From Siphonodentalium dalli (Eukaryota > Mollusca > Scaphopoda > Gadilida > Siphonodentaliidae), in the NCBI GenBank assembly GCA_032622095.1, contig CP136068.1:9901729-9965728 (forward strand): a stretch of 64,000 nt of DNA. The letters are read 5' to 3'. Position 1 is the stretch's first letter; every line of letters begins with the position of its first letter. The notes below the pieces were generated by a model. The model was not told the DNA's origin. It saw only the letters and a program-made list of their open reading frames with translations, and searched no databases. Made by a program: the position numbers and the translations under genes. Of the stretch, positions 37,205 through 46,926 are shown one piece after another.

Positions 37205-38335
37205 ATGGTGGCGTCCACCCCGATATCAACTTCACAATTGGAATTATTTCTGTCCGAGCATCCGGATCGTGAGTTTGTGTGTAATCTGTTGAGTGGCCTT
37301 CGCGAAGGTTTTCTTACTGGAGTTCGGAGTCTACCTTCGCATTCCTATGAGTGCCGCAATTTACAATCTGCGTTATCCCAGAAAGCAGCAGTGACCGAAC
37401 TGCTTACATATGAAGTGTTGAAGGGTTATGTTATTGGCCCTTTTGATGTGCCGCCATTTTCTCCATATAGAGTGAGCCCTCTGGGCGTGGCAACCGGGAA
37501 ATATTCTAATAAAAAACGGCTGATAGTGGATCTATCTTCTCCGCATGATCATGTTTCTGTTAGCAGTGTTAATGATCTTATCGACAAGGAGGAATATTCG
37601 CTGTCCTATATTCGTATTGATGATGCAATCCGCATAATTTGTGATCTTAAAAGCGTGGGAGATCCGGTTATGTCAAAATTTGATATTACGGATGCGTTCA
37701 AATTAATTTCGATTAATCCCAGTTTGTGGCACCTCTATGGGGTCAAATGGTTGTCGAAATATTACTTCTTTGTTCGTCAATGTTTCGGCAGTCGAAGTGC
37801 CCCGTGTATTTTTGATACTTTAGCTGTATCGTTATGTTGGATAGCATCAAATGTTTTTCTTGTTAAACATGTTCTACATTTATTAGACGACTTTTTGTGC
37901 CTAGATTCATGTGAAGCAGATGGCCTTCGATCCAAGGCCGTCATGACTATGATGTTCAACAATCTGAGAATTCCCTTGTCGCCGCACAAAACTATCGGAC
38001 CCACACCATGTTTGGAATATCTTGGTCTGTGTTTGGATGCCGTACGCATGGAAGTGCGTTTACCGAAAAATAAACAATCGCGTATAACAGACATGCTTGA
38101 TTTATTCCTAACACGGTCTAAGTGCACTAAACGTGAACTTCTCTCTCTGTTGGGACATCTGAATTTCGCTAGTCGAGCAATACCAGCCGGGCGTGCGTTT
38201 GTTTCACGCTTAATTAGTTTATCTACAACCGTGCGTAAACTGCACCATCACGTGACACTACCGGCGGACTGCATCCGGAATTACATATGTGGAAAAACTT
38301 TCTACGCGACTGGAACGGCGTTTGTCTGTTTTTGA
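37205..38335 (+). CDS. DIRS-type reverse transcriptase
   Basis: Copies element RNA into DNA. The first 40 residues have the LSEHPD...FVCNLLSGLREGF segment specific to DIRS RTs. The palm motifs follow: KKRLIVDLS, FDITDAFKLI (first catalytic aspartates), RQCFGSRSAPCIFD and HLLDDFLCLDS (the LxDD box). A thumb/connection region follows, with FLTRSKCTKRELLSLLGHLNFAS. The frame ends at 38,335, but coding character moves to another frame at about 38,280, where RNase H begins, so a single-base shift separates the two domains that are one polypeptide in the family. Otherwise this domain is intact. Confidence 0.9.
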   Translation: MVASTPISTSQLELFLSEHPDREFVCNLLSGLREGFLTGVRSLPSHSYECRNLQSALSQKAAVTELLTYEVLKGYVIGPFDVPPFSPYRVSPLGVATGKYSNKKRLIVDLSSPHDHVSVSSVNDLIDKEEYSLSYIRIDDAIRIICDLKSVGDPVMSKFDITDAFKLISINPSLWHLYGVKWLSKYYFFVRQCFGSRSAPCIFDTLAVSLCWIASNVFLVKHVLHLLDDFLCLDSCEADGLRSKAVMTMMFNNLRIPLSPHKTIGPTPCLEYLGLCLDAVRMEVRLPKNKQSRITDMLDLFLTRSKCTKRELLSLLGHLNFASRAIPAGRAFVSRLISLSTTVRKLHHHVTLPADCIRNYICGKTFYATGTAFVCF

Positions 38336-38832
38336 ACAATCAAACTGTAACCTCTGAGGATTTAAATTTATTCACAGACGCTTCCTCGACATGTGGACAT
38401 GGTGGGATCCTTGAGGGCACCTTGTGGTTTCAGGGTCAGTGGACTGCTGAATTCCAATCCGAACTCAGACGGTTAGATGAGTCGGCTTCTATGGCTTTAC
38501 TCGAGCTGTTTCCGATAATTGTTTCGACAGTGCTTTGGAGTAATTTGTGGTCACGTAAACGTATCGTGTTCCACTGTGATAACACTGCCACGGTTGCCAT
38601 CCTCAATAAGGGTAGAGGTTCCCATAAACATTCGTTTATCAACAGTTTAATGAGGCGGTTAACATTATGCGCTTGTCAATATAGCTTTCACTTTTCAGCC
38701 AAACATGTGCCAGGTCGTTATAATGTCATTAGTGATAAAATTTCTCGTTTTCAGGAATTTCGGCATTTAGCACCAGGAGCCAGTCAATTACCTGCGACGA
38801 TTCCACACCTGTCAGCGCTAATTCTGCCTTAG
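38287..38832 (+). CDS. DIRS-type RNase H domain
   Basis: Degrades RNA in the RNA-DNA hybrid. It opens with the MWKNFLRDWNGV connection typical of DIRS, then FTDASSTCGHGG (catalytic Asp), LLELFPIIVS (catalytic Glu), FHCDNTATVAILNKG (catalytic Asp) and AKHVPGRYNVISDKISR near the end. It is shifted by one frame relative to the RT frame with a 49-bp overlap, which I read as a mutation or sequencing indel. No adenine-methyltransferase domain follows, unlike DIRS1-group elements. Confidence 0.88.
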   Translation: MWKNFLRDWNGVCLFLNNQTVTSEDLNLFTDASSTCGHGGILEGTLWFQGQWTAEFQSELRRLDESASMALLELFPIIVSTVLWSNLWSRKRIVFHCDNTATVAILNKGRGSHKHSFINSLMRRLTLCACQYSFHFSAKHVPGRYNVISDKISRFQEFRHLAPGASQLPATIPHLSALILP

Positions 38833-39827
38833 ATTCTATCCAAAATAGCATATGGTATCACTCAATCAACGCATCTACTCGGCGGGCATACCAGTCGTCG
38901 CTTAATCACTTCATTAGTTTCTGCGTCAGGCATGGTCACCCTTGGAATGCAGCGGCGGAGTTGCCTATCATATCACAACACAGCATATTACAATATACTG
39001 CTTACTGCCATGGCGTCAAACATCTGTGTTATAGCACGATCAAGTTACACTTAGCAGGGATAAAGTTTTTCTACATGAGAAGCGGTATGTCTTGCCCACC
39101 AATTAGCGCTGATGGGTCATGGAATCACCGCATAATTGCTTTCATGCGCGGAGTTAAACGCATGCAGCGGGAACCTGCTCGGCCAAAACGCTCCCCAGTA
39201 ACAATTTCCATTTTGAAAAGCATATGCACAATTGTAAACCGTGGTTTCTTCTCTCATTTCATGGATCGCATGATGGAGGCTGTTTGCTCTATTGCGTTCT
39301 TCGGATTGATGAGAGCCAGCGAGTTCTCAGTTACCATAGGAAAATTTAACCCAGATATTCACCTCTCTGTGGGCGATGTGCGGTTTTTGCGTGGAGATAA
39401 GGGATGTCATTTAACGTTGAAAACTAGCAAAACTGACCCCTTTCGACACGGCGTTACTATCTATTTGTATCCAACAGATGCTCGCGTTTGTCCAGTAACC
39501 GCCCTGCGGTCATACATGAAATTGAGGGTGATTCCTGCGTCCACAAGTGTCACCGATCCTCTGTTTATCGACGAACGCGGTCACGCTCTTCGACGTGCGA
39601 AATTCATCAGTTTATTGAAGTCAATCATCCGTGTCATTGGCTTAGATCCCAGGAATTTTACCGGACATAGTTTCCGACGCGGTTGCGCAACTAGCTGTGC
39701 AGCCTTAAATGTGGACGATCATCTCATTAAGGCCATGGGTAGATGGAAGTCCAGTTGTTATACACGCTACATTGAGGTTGATCCTCAGCGCATACGTCAG
39801 ATACAAGCCAGGTTAGCCTCAGAGTGA
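38820..39827 (+). CDS. Tyrosine recombinase (DIRS-type YR)
   Basis: Integrates the element by site-specific-type recombination instead of a DDE integrase. The frame is open upstream into the RNase H frame, at least to 38,817, so the true start overlaps RNase H; no convincing ATG was picked. The N-terminal helical SAM-like part includes SINASTRRAYQSSLNHF. Counting from 38,961, the catalytic residues are R118 (FGLMRASEF), H236 and R239 (GHSFRRGC), W262 (MGRWKSS) and Y270 (TRYI). All five positions are present, so the enzyme looks intact. YR elements typically make no target duplication, which fits the clean insert boundaries at 35,679/35,680 and 56,196/56,197. Confidence 0.92.
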   Translation, partial: NSALDSIQNSIWYHSINASTRRAYQSSLNHFISFCVRHGHPWNAAAELPIISQHSILQYTAYCHGVKHLCYSTIKLHLAGIKFFYMRSGMSCPPISADGSWNHRIIAFMRGVKRMQREPARPKRSPVTISILKSICTIVNRGFFSHFMDRMMEAVCSIAFFGLMRASEFSVTIGKFNPDIHLSVGDVRFLRGDKGCHLTLKTSKTDPFRHGVTIYLYPTDARVCPVTALRSYMKLRVIPASTSVTDPLFIDERGHALRRAKFISLLKSIIRVIGLDPRNFTGHSFRRGCATSCAALNVDDHLIKAMGRWKSSCYTRYIEVDPQRIRQIQARLASE

Positions 39828-40352
39828 CATTTTGCTCCTGGTATATAGTCATCACATAATACATTCTGCGGATATCCACTAGTACAGTTTGGCTTTCTTG
39901 GGGGTTTTCGTTTCGCTTCACTATGTAATGTGGATGAGGCTGAAATGAAGTATAATAACATTGATTGTGGTGAAGTTATGATTAATACATGTGGAACAAA
40001 GTTGTCTTAAAATGATGATATGCGATATTAAGTTGTCTTAAAATGATGATACGCAATATTATGAGATTATGAAATAAATGGTGGGAAAAGCATATATGGG
40101 TTGGTATATAAAATGATCGTGCAAGCAGTCATAATGCGTGCTATATTGATATGTAGGCTAAGGTATGATAATAGAATGTAGAGATACAAGTATGAGAAGT
40201 AATGAATATAACAATACGGTAATAGTGCATGGTATGTTTTGTAAATGATGAATATTGGTGATGTATTATATAAATGCATGTTGTATTGTTAATAAAATCA
40301 TGACGATATGTATACATTCGGTATTGTGGTAATGAGAGACCAAATGTTTCTC
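39828..40352. other. 3' flank of the DIRS ORFs
   Basis: Non-coding. A 37-bp direct duplication (GTTGTCTTAAAATGATGATA at about 39,999 and 40,032) ends with TGTCTTAAAA, resembling the right end of the whole insert (CTGTCTTAAA, 56,187-56,196). This may mark the DIRS 3' terminus. Confidence 0.45.
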
Positions 40353-40712
40353 ATCTGCCGTCAATTGCACAGGGAATTGTTGAGAGCATGTGTCAGAGGT
40401 GAAATATTGTTTGGAGTGTGGTATATGAGACTTTGATTAATGCGTTTGTTGATAGTTGGCGAGATCCGTGACCAATGTTATTGAAGATAATCGGCGGTCA
40501 GTTGTCTAACTCTTGGGGTTGGCACGTGTCATATCTGCCGTTAATTGCTCAGGGAATTGTTGAGAGCATGGGTCAGAGGTGAAATATTGTTTGGAGTGTG
40601 GTATATGAGTCATTAATTAATGCATTTGTTGATAGGTGGGGAGATCCGTGACCAATGTTATTGAAGATAATCGGCGGTCAGTTGTCTAACTCTTGGGGTT
40701 GGCACGTGTCAT
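40353..40712 (+). repeat. 180-bp tandem duplication
   Basis: Two units with an exact 180-bp period (40,353 and 40,533), nearly identical, each starting ATCTGCCGT(C/T)AATTGC and ending GGTTGGCACGTGTCAT. Lies between the convergent 3' ends of the DIRS and retroviral units. Confidence 0.9.
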
Positions 40713-40823
40713 AATGGCGTTATTATATGCAGCTGACGTGGTATGCATGCAGTAACGATATTAGAATTAGTCTGTGGGTTTGTGCCCCTTATAGGAAAAA
40801 AAATGGTATTATTGGGAAAATGA

Positions 40824-41462
40824 TCAATATAGATTAAGTGGTGGGTTATGGATGGACGCGTGAGTTTTCATTATTTTCATAGGTCGTAGTGTGGATGATT
40901 CTTCATCGACATCTCGCGGGTGTTTTTTGGGAAATGTCAAATCTTCTTGTGTGATTTGTATTTGAGGTTCCTTAGCTGGAGACAAATGAATATCTTTCGT
41001 GGCTTCATTGGGTATTGGTGGGGTTAGTCTGTGACGAAGTTGCATATCAGTTCCCTTTATCATTTGGTTAAGTTTATTTCGTCGCTTTGCGATTTGAATT
41101 CGTCGCGTGTTGTGATTGCGTTGAGTCTGGTATTGGGAAATTTTCGTGATACACTGAATAATGTATTTGCGACTTGAGATGGCAATCAGTAAAATTAATA
41201 CGAACGTAATGACCGCGGGAATGATAATTTGGTAATAATCCTGTTTTTTCTTTTGTTTGATGGGTTGCAGGGATGTGACTGTTTGCAGAAAATTATATAA
41301 TGATAGTTGCTTTATGGGGGGTAACTTGTTTGGAATCGATACTTGAGGGGGCAAGTTATGAATTTGGGAAAATAGTGGCTTCCATTGTGGCAATTTATGT
41401 AATTCAATAGTTGATTGTAATTGGGTTATTTGTGTCTTGATGGTGATGTTTGATGAGTTCAA
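40824..41462 (-). CDS. Envelope C-terminal part (transmembrane and long tail)
   Basis: A 212-aa frame downstream of the envelope N-terminal frame. It shows a hydrophobic membrane anchor at about residues 78-96, preceded by KQKKKQDYY and followed by a cytoplasmic tail of about 115 residues, long for this family. Together with the upstream frame it makes the two halves of an F-type fusion protein. Roughly 285 bp of coding-looking sequence between them lies in other frames, so the gene is broken here (frameshift and stop). The upstream part of this frame is probably not a true N-terminus. Confidence 0.7.
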   Translation of the reverse strand: MNSSNITIKTQITQLQSTIELHKLPQWKPLFSQIHNLPPQVSIPNKLPPIKQLSLYNFLQTVTSLQPIKQKKKQDYYQIIIPAVITFVLILLIAISSRKYIIQCITKISQYQTQRNHNTRRIQIAKRRNKLNQMIKGTDMQLRHRLTPPIPNEATKDIHLSPAKEPQIQITQEDLTFPKKHPRDVDEESSTLRPMKIMKTHASIHNPPLNLY

Positions 41463-41748
41463 AGTTGTGAATGCAATTAGTTTGATACTGGCTGATGTAG
41501 CTATGCACCTTGGTGGTAAAGTTATCGTTGCGATGGGGGGTAAAATTGTGATTCTATACGGTCGTTTTCTTAAGAGATTGTGATGACAGTTTACTGTAAA
41601 TGTATGAGCTTTCGTGGTTGTTATAAGCCATGTACATGCCGCCAGCTTAATAGCGGATGGTAAATTATACTGAGGGTAAATGGCTATAGGGCAATTTGTG
41701 GCGGTATTTTTTGTATCATTGGTGAATATGTTGAGTAGGCAGTTATGA

Positions 41749-43014
41749 TTATGTGATGCGGCGATTGAAATTTTTTTGAATTTTACAATATGGTAATTTG
41801 TTTAAAATACACGGGTGATTGTCACCAATGGTGGTATATTTGGATCGGTCGGGAGATAATAGCAGGTAATTATGAGTAATATCGATTCGGGCAACTGTAT
41901 ATTTATTGTTGTGTCTGAGTCTTGGGTCTCGAGGGTCTAATGGATAAAAAAATGGTATAGCGCGGAATATGTCAAACTGCATTCTGATATCGCGTAAGTA
42001 AATTGTTATGGTAATGATTAGTCTGCTGTCTGTGAGTATGGTTTGTGTCTTCAAATGTTGGTAATATTTTGCAATTCCCGATTCTATGGGGAATGGTAAC
42101 TTCAAATGGGCTGGAAGTAATTTCGTTATACTGTCAAGTGCCTTTTTTAAATGTATTGGGCTTATGATCTCCGGTGTAAATCGGTGGTTAATTAGAGAGG
42201 CAATTTGAACTTTAAGATGTCGCAAATATAATTTTGCTTGGATAACATCTTGTTGTATTTCGTGTAATATTACTAGAAACTTAGCGTTGATGATTGTGAA
42301 TATTTCAATTGTATGCACATGTTTTTGGGTTCGATGTGTTTCTTTTCGAAGTGTGGCTTGAATATTGGATATTGTTGTTGATAATGTGTTGACTCGTTGG
42401 CGATTTTCGTTTGAAATGTCGCGTGTTATATTCATGATAGAATAAGCGGTTTGAGTATCGTGTTGGATTTTTTTTTGGTTTTGGTAGAGGGTTCGTATGT
42501 TATCTTCTACATGTGTAATATCTGACATCGAAGGGGTGCCAAATAAAAACTTAGCTATATCGCTTATTACGGGTAATATTGCTCGTTTGAGTCTTTTGGT
42601 ATTATGGAGTTGATAATAATTATGATATTCATATTGGATTTGTTTTGTTTCCGTGAGAGCCGCTGCTAATTCAGTTTGTAAATCTGTCAAAATGTTGATG
42701 AGATTAAAGTTAATGTTATTTGTCTCGTTCCTGAATGGAGGTTTGTTATGGTGATATGTGCTTTGATGAAACGTGGCACAAATGCTATTGAGTTTATTTT
42801 GGGCCATCCTTATGTCGGTAGCGAGTCTTGCTATGTAGGTATAATATGGTGTGAGTTCGATGAGAAAACTGAGATCCCAATTTTCATTTGAGACAGCAAT
42901 TTGCCGGTGATGCAAAAATAACATGTTCTGTCGAGTTAACATAGCGTCACTAGTTTGAAAGCCGATGATAAGTATGAAGAGGGTCGCTTTAACGAAGTTT
43001 TCTTTAGGCTTCAT
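41749..43014 (-). CDS. F-type envelope protein, N-terminal part (broken gene)
   Basis: Retroviral entry glycoprotein of the baculovirus F/errantivirus envelope family. The start at 43,014 is chosen because a signal peptide (hydrophobic TLFILIIGF, residues 11-19) follows. The upstream in-frame extension to 43,101 crosses a splice acceptor. Residues 141-144 are RLKR, a furin-type cleavage site, followed by a hydrophobic fusion-peptide-like stretch ending in LFGT (157-160), the hallmark of F proteins. A long helical region follows. The frame stops at 41,749 before any membrane anchor; the anchor is in the frame at 40,824-41,462. The gene is therefore interrupted in this copy. It is downstream of pol, separated by an unusual 3.8-kb gap. 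Confidence 0.85.
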   Translation of the reverse strand: MKPKENFVKATLFILIIGFQTSDAMLTRQNMLFLHHRQIAVSNENWDLSFLIELTPYYTYIARLATDIRMAQNKLNSICATFHQSTYHHNKPPFRNETNNINFNLINILTDLQTELAAALTETKQIQYEYHNYYQLHNTKRLKRAILPVISDIAKFLFGTPSMSDITHVEDNIRTLYQNQKKIQHDTQTAYSIMNITRDISNENRQRVNTLSTTISNIQATLRKETHRTQKHVHTIEIFTIINAKFLVILHEIQQDVIQAKLYLRHLKVQIASLINHRFTPEIISPIHLKKALDSITKLLPAHLKLPFPIESGIAKYYQHLKTQTILTDSRLIITITIYLRDIRMQFDIFRAIPFFYPLDPRDPRLRHNNKYTVARIDITHNYLLLSPDRSKYTTIGDNHPCILNKLPYCKIQKNFNRRIT

Positions 43015-43026
43015 ATCGCTTGCACC

Positions 43027-43044
43027 CCTATAAGTAAAAATATA
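43027..43044 (-). promoter_or_regulatory. Probable env splice acceptor
   Basis: On the minus strand a pyrimidine-rich TATTTTTACTTATAG precedes the env start by about 13-20 nt, a good 3' splice site. Errantiviral and retroviral env genes are translated from spliced RNA. A matching donor lies in the 5' leader at about 53,405. Confidence 0.6.
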
Positions 43045-44889
43045 GGTGTGTATTAGCGGGTTAGCCGGTATCTGATTATAAAGATAGATTCGCGTGGGCA
43101 TGGCTTATATGGGTTAACTGGTTTGATTAATCAATGAGACTTTTCGGCCGGTGTAAGTTTACTGTTTACTGTGTATCTGGGTACCCCCAGAAATCGACGA
43201 AAAATGACGTCACGCGATGCCAGTGTGTGTACCAATTAGCCGCGCTGCGTGCGCTAGGCATGTCGACGAAGGTAATTAGCGGTATAGCGGTATAAATGCG
43301 TTGGCCATTACGGCTGTGAATTATCTTTGATAGCTGTTTGTGCCTATATAATTTAACGTGGGCTACATCGTGCTAATGCAGATTGGTTTTATTGAAAATA
43401 TCACATGGACATCTGAATGTGAACGACAAGTGGTATTGCTGTATTATTTATAAAATGTATGTGTCACAGGGTGTAGGTATACCAACAGTCATGTCAATAT
43501 GGATATCAAAAGGCATATGAATAAATGCATATTGTGTACTGCTATATATAGGTTCTTATTGCTATATTTGACATGATTATTGGCGGAAATATTTTTTGAT
43601 TGTATAGCATTAGGGGAGTGCAATTGACGCATGGAATAGTAGTTCTATCTATATTGTAATGATAATATTTGATCGCGCATTGTCACGCGGCTCTGGTTAT
43701 CTTGGCGGTGGGGGGGGGGGGGGTATGTATACAATATCGTCGTGTTGGGAGATATTTTGCATGGTGATCTATATCGGTAGCATTGTATATGAATGGTAAT
43801 TGTATGTTCCTATTTAATTGTATTTATATATTTGAACAAAATGTGTTCCTGACGTGATATTTTGTTCCTGGGCAAATTATATCGGAAATTTGTATTCCGT
43901 TGTCCTATTGGAACAACTCGATGATTGTACGTGTGTGGGCTTTGGATGAAGAAACTTGATGCTTCTATATACGTGGGTTCTATACATCGTTTCGCCTTAA
44001 TGAATAGTAATGGTAGTATGAACTGATGTTGGACATGTGTTAATTTGAGTTATAAGATCCGATATAGGGCGTATATGAATATGTTATTAATGACAGTTAA
44101 TCATTGGCAAGTATATTTGACAATAATATATGGGGTAGGGAAGAATATGAAAAATATTGCTTAAGGACTGACAATATTTGTGTCGTTTGGGATATAGTGC
44201 ACATGGTGAGCCTATTTTGGCACTGTATATGCACATTTTGGTAAGCGGCGGTATTGGGTGAAGTTTGTACGTGAATTTCGTGTTCACGTGTATTGGATTT
44301 TTGTTTTATGCACGATATAGATGCATGTGGGGTCCGTGTATTGCGCGTTACATGTATGTAAGAGTGAGCTTCAGTTAGCTCTGTACATGTATCTGGGATT
44401 TTTATGCACGATTGTGCACTGTGTGTTCTATACATGTTAAGTTAACTGGGCCTTGATTGGCCGTTAACATGTACGTTGTATTTGGAGATTTTCTTGTGGA
44501 AGGGCGTTCGGGTATCATGGGAATTGGATGGGGAATTGTATCTCACTAGATACGTGGGGGGGGGGGGGGGGGGTAAGCGTACTAAATCGTTAAGGAAGGT
44601 TCACCTATCGGTGTTCATGTCGTAATAATTGGTGTGTGTGTGTCACTTAAGTTTGTTATTATGATACACTTGTGAGGTTGTGAACCTTGGTTAATTATTT
44701 CATCTAACTAGGATTATTTGAGTTTGATGAATAATTATGGATAGTTTTGGTTATGTTATGAGGCAGAAAAATTGGCTGGGTAATGTTTGTTTATGTTATT
44801 AGTTTATGTTGAAATATTCCTATTTATTGATATGATACTTGTGTAATATATTTTTATTGTATTTATTTATTTTATTTTTTTTGAGGGAA

Positions 44890-44938
44890 GCAAGTTTTAG
44901 CCCTGTGTGCATGGTGCACCGATGCACACTGGACTTGC
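44890..44938 (+). other. Stem-loop with TGTGCAT/ATGCACA stem
   Basis: GCAAGT and ACTTGC form an outer stem. TGTGCAT pairs with ATGCACA around GGTGCACCG, which is itself self-complementary. A compact, strong two-level hairpin in an otherwise AT-rich stretch. Confidence 0.55.
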
Positions 44939-45133
44939 CAGCATTGAGTTATATCTGATTATTAGATGATGTTTAGTGTGTTTATTTATCATTGGATATT
45001 ATGTTTAGATGTATCGAAGAGATATCGCTTGATAGCTGGTTAGATGTTAGCGGGAACAGGGGTTTGTAATATATATTTGAGATAGATAGTGCCTAGCATG
45101 TCCCTCGGGAATCTTCGAGAGTGCTTGCTTGGT

Positions 45134-45174
45134 TTGGCACAGCGTCCCGATTCCATACGGACGCTATCTGCCAA
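45134..45174 (+). promoter_or_regulatory. Stem-loop directly upstream of a TATA box
   Basis: TTGGC-AC-AGCGTCC, an 11-base loop, then GGACGCT-ATCT-GCCAA: two stacked perfect stems. It ends about 12 bp before TATATAAG. It could be a dyad binding site for a regulator of the small gene downstream, or an RNA structure. Confidence 0.5.
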
Positions 45175-45185
45175 TATGAGATAAG

Positions 45186-45193
45186 TATATAAG
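45186..45193 (+). promoter_or_regulatory. TATA box of the small + strand ORF
   Basis: TATATAAG in the context AAGTATATAAGGTG, 48 bp upstream of the ATG at 45,241, at the distance expected for a short leader. Confidence 0.55.
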
Positions 45194-45240
45194 GTGTGTG
45201 TGACTTATCGACAAGGGTTATTTCTGACATAATTTTCATT

Positions 45241-45516
45241 ATGTCTGATTACCTGCGATTTTTGGAGGCTGAGGTTGCTGTGTTAGAAACGAGCCAATAT
45301 GAGGTAACAATGCAATATGTGGATCACATATTGGCATTTTATGATGTTATAGTTGCTGTGTGCCTGGCTGGAGGGACCAGTATAGATTGGGCACAGTATT
45401 TGAGTACCGTGTCTGAATTAGAACGATGCCACAAGGTGATAAATCTCCGGCTGGAGATTATAGATGAGAGGCAGAGGATAATAGACCTATGGAGCCAACA
45501 TCGGAGAGTGCTATAA
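45241..45516 (+). CDS. Small opposite-strand accessory ORF (91 aa, unknown)
   Basis: Starts MSDYLRFLEAEVAVLET and ends LWSQHRRVL. I do not recognise it. It is rich in Leu, Glu, Ile and Val with heptad-like spacing and two Cys, and looks mainly helical, possibly a coiled coil. The frame is open 45 nt further upstream, but the ATG at 45,241 follows a TATA box and short leader at sensible distances. It is the only + strand ORF of gene-like composition in the 3.8-kb gap between pol and env, and it runs antisense to the retroviral genes. It may be an accessory or captured gene, or a chance ORF. The promoter-like context and balanced amino-acid use argue mildly for a gene. Confidence 0.45.
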   Translation: MSDYLRFLEAEVAVLETSQYEVTMQYVDHILAFYDVIVAVCLAGGTSIDWAQYLSTVSELERCHKVINLRLEIIDERQRIIDLWSQHRRVL

Positions 45517-45572
45517 GAAGATGTTGGTGTGACAGCTGCCCCTGAAGAATTCGGACCGTCCCTGGATCAAGA

Positions 45573-45595
45573 GCTGGCTTGCATTCTGCAAGCTG
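45573..45595 (+). other. Hairpin after the small ORF
   Basis: GCTTGCA-TTC-TGCAAGC, a perfect 7-bp stem with a 3-base loop, about 60 bp after the stop codon of the 91-aa ORF. Could stabilise or end its transcript. Inference only. Confidence 0.45.
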
Positions 45596-46004
45596 GCACG
45601 GTGTTTAGCCAACAATAACATGAATTGAATTGTTTTTGTGGTTATTCACCGTGTTAGCCTGTAGAAATAACATCTTGCTGATAAATTCAGTGAAAAGAAA
45701 TGTATTTTTGTTGTTGTTGTTGTTGTTATTGTTGTAATCGTGGTAATGGCCCAAAGGTGTTAATATTGGTTGAGATACAAATAGTAACTTTTGTAAACGT
45801 GCTAAATCGCCAAAGATTATTTAATTATAGTCTAAGATTGGTTGAAATGTAAAGAGATAAATATATTATTAGACCGCTGCCAAGAGTTCAATACTGTTAT
45901 TGATTGGATTATCTAAGTTTTAGAATGAAGAGCGTTTGTTTGTTCGAGGGGGGGGGGCGGTGTAATGGTGACTTTCATATTAGGATTGGGAAATACTGAA
46001 TATC

Positions 46005-46455
46005 TGGGTGATGCATGCCGTGGTTAATATTCCACACGCCATATAACAAAAGGCGTTTAGTGGCAGTTTTAGGGTGTCATGACCTAAAATAAGGTCGGAC
46101 AAATGTCCGTTACAATGAGATAGGGATTGGGGAAGTGTTGTTGATGGGATAAATGCCGTGGTTTATGTACCAATCGCTCTATAATGAAGAGCGTTTTGTG
46201 GCGGTATTGGGGGGGGGGGGTGATATTGAGGGAAATATGCCGTGATTATTGTATCAACTACTATATAATATATATAGTGTATTGTGGAGTTGGTGGGTGG
46301 GGGTGTCTACATTGAGGGATAATATGCCGTGGTTTCTGTACCAATCGTTCTTATGATAAAGAGCGTTGTTTGGCAGGAGGGGGGGGTGGTATTGAGGGAA
46401 ATATGCCGTGATCACTGTATAACCTACTGTATAATATATAGTGTATTGTAGCGTT
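46005..46455 (+). repeat. Degenerate ~80-130-bp tandem units with poly-G
   Basis: Five related units contain ATGCCGTGGTTTATGTACCAATC, ATAATGAAGAGCG or ATATATAGTGTATTG, and a G-run of 8-11 followed by GGTGATATTGAGGGA. They alternate in two subtypes. The unit is unlike the 29-bp and 180-bp arrays nearby. Confidence 0.7.
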
Positions 46456-46926
46456 CGTTTGCTATGTCAATGAATATATGATTGAGTTAAGCATATTGGA
46501 GGGAATGGAAATGTAACTGAGTCATGAACGGGAGTTTGCGATATTTCGGAGATTGGTGCGAGAGACAATGATCGACATATTGGCATGTTTCGTGAATAAA
46601 CAATTTATTCAAAGACGCCGAGTGTCAGTCATTAGCGAAAGATATATATTACATGTCGGTTAAATTTACTTCGGCATCATGACTCAATGCACACCTGTTA
46701 GCGATAATTGAATTAGAGATTTGGGAAACGAGATGATGCCCTGTTTAATGATCATACCACTGGTGTGAATGAAGTTTATCGTTTGGGTGTCTATCTCTGT
46801 GCCGAAGGGGGTGGGATGGGAGAATTGCAGTAGGGTTATGCCTTTGTAAGACCTGTTTTATATAATATTAATAAAAGTTATGTAAATTATCTATCATTAG
46901 TGATTGTGAGATACTTTGATACATGA

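Larger units (their letters stand above)
43102..45180. other. Pol-env intergenic region, left part
   Basis: Non-coding on the minus strand. Poly-G tracts on the + strand (about 43,710-43,723 and 44,558-44,573) could form quadruplexes. A 3.8-kb pol-env interval is abnormal, because env usually overlaps or abuts pol in this family. No LTR was recognised here. Confidence 0.5.
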
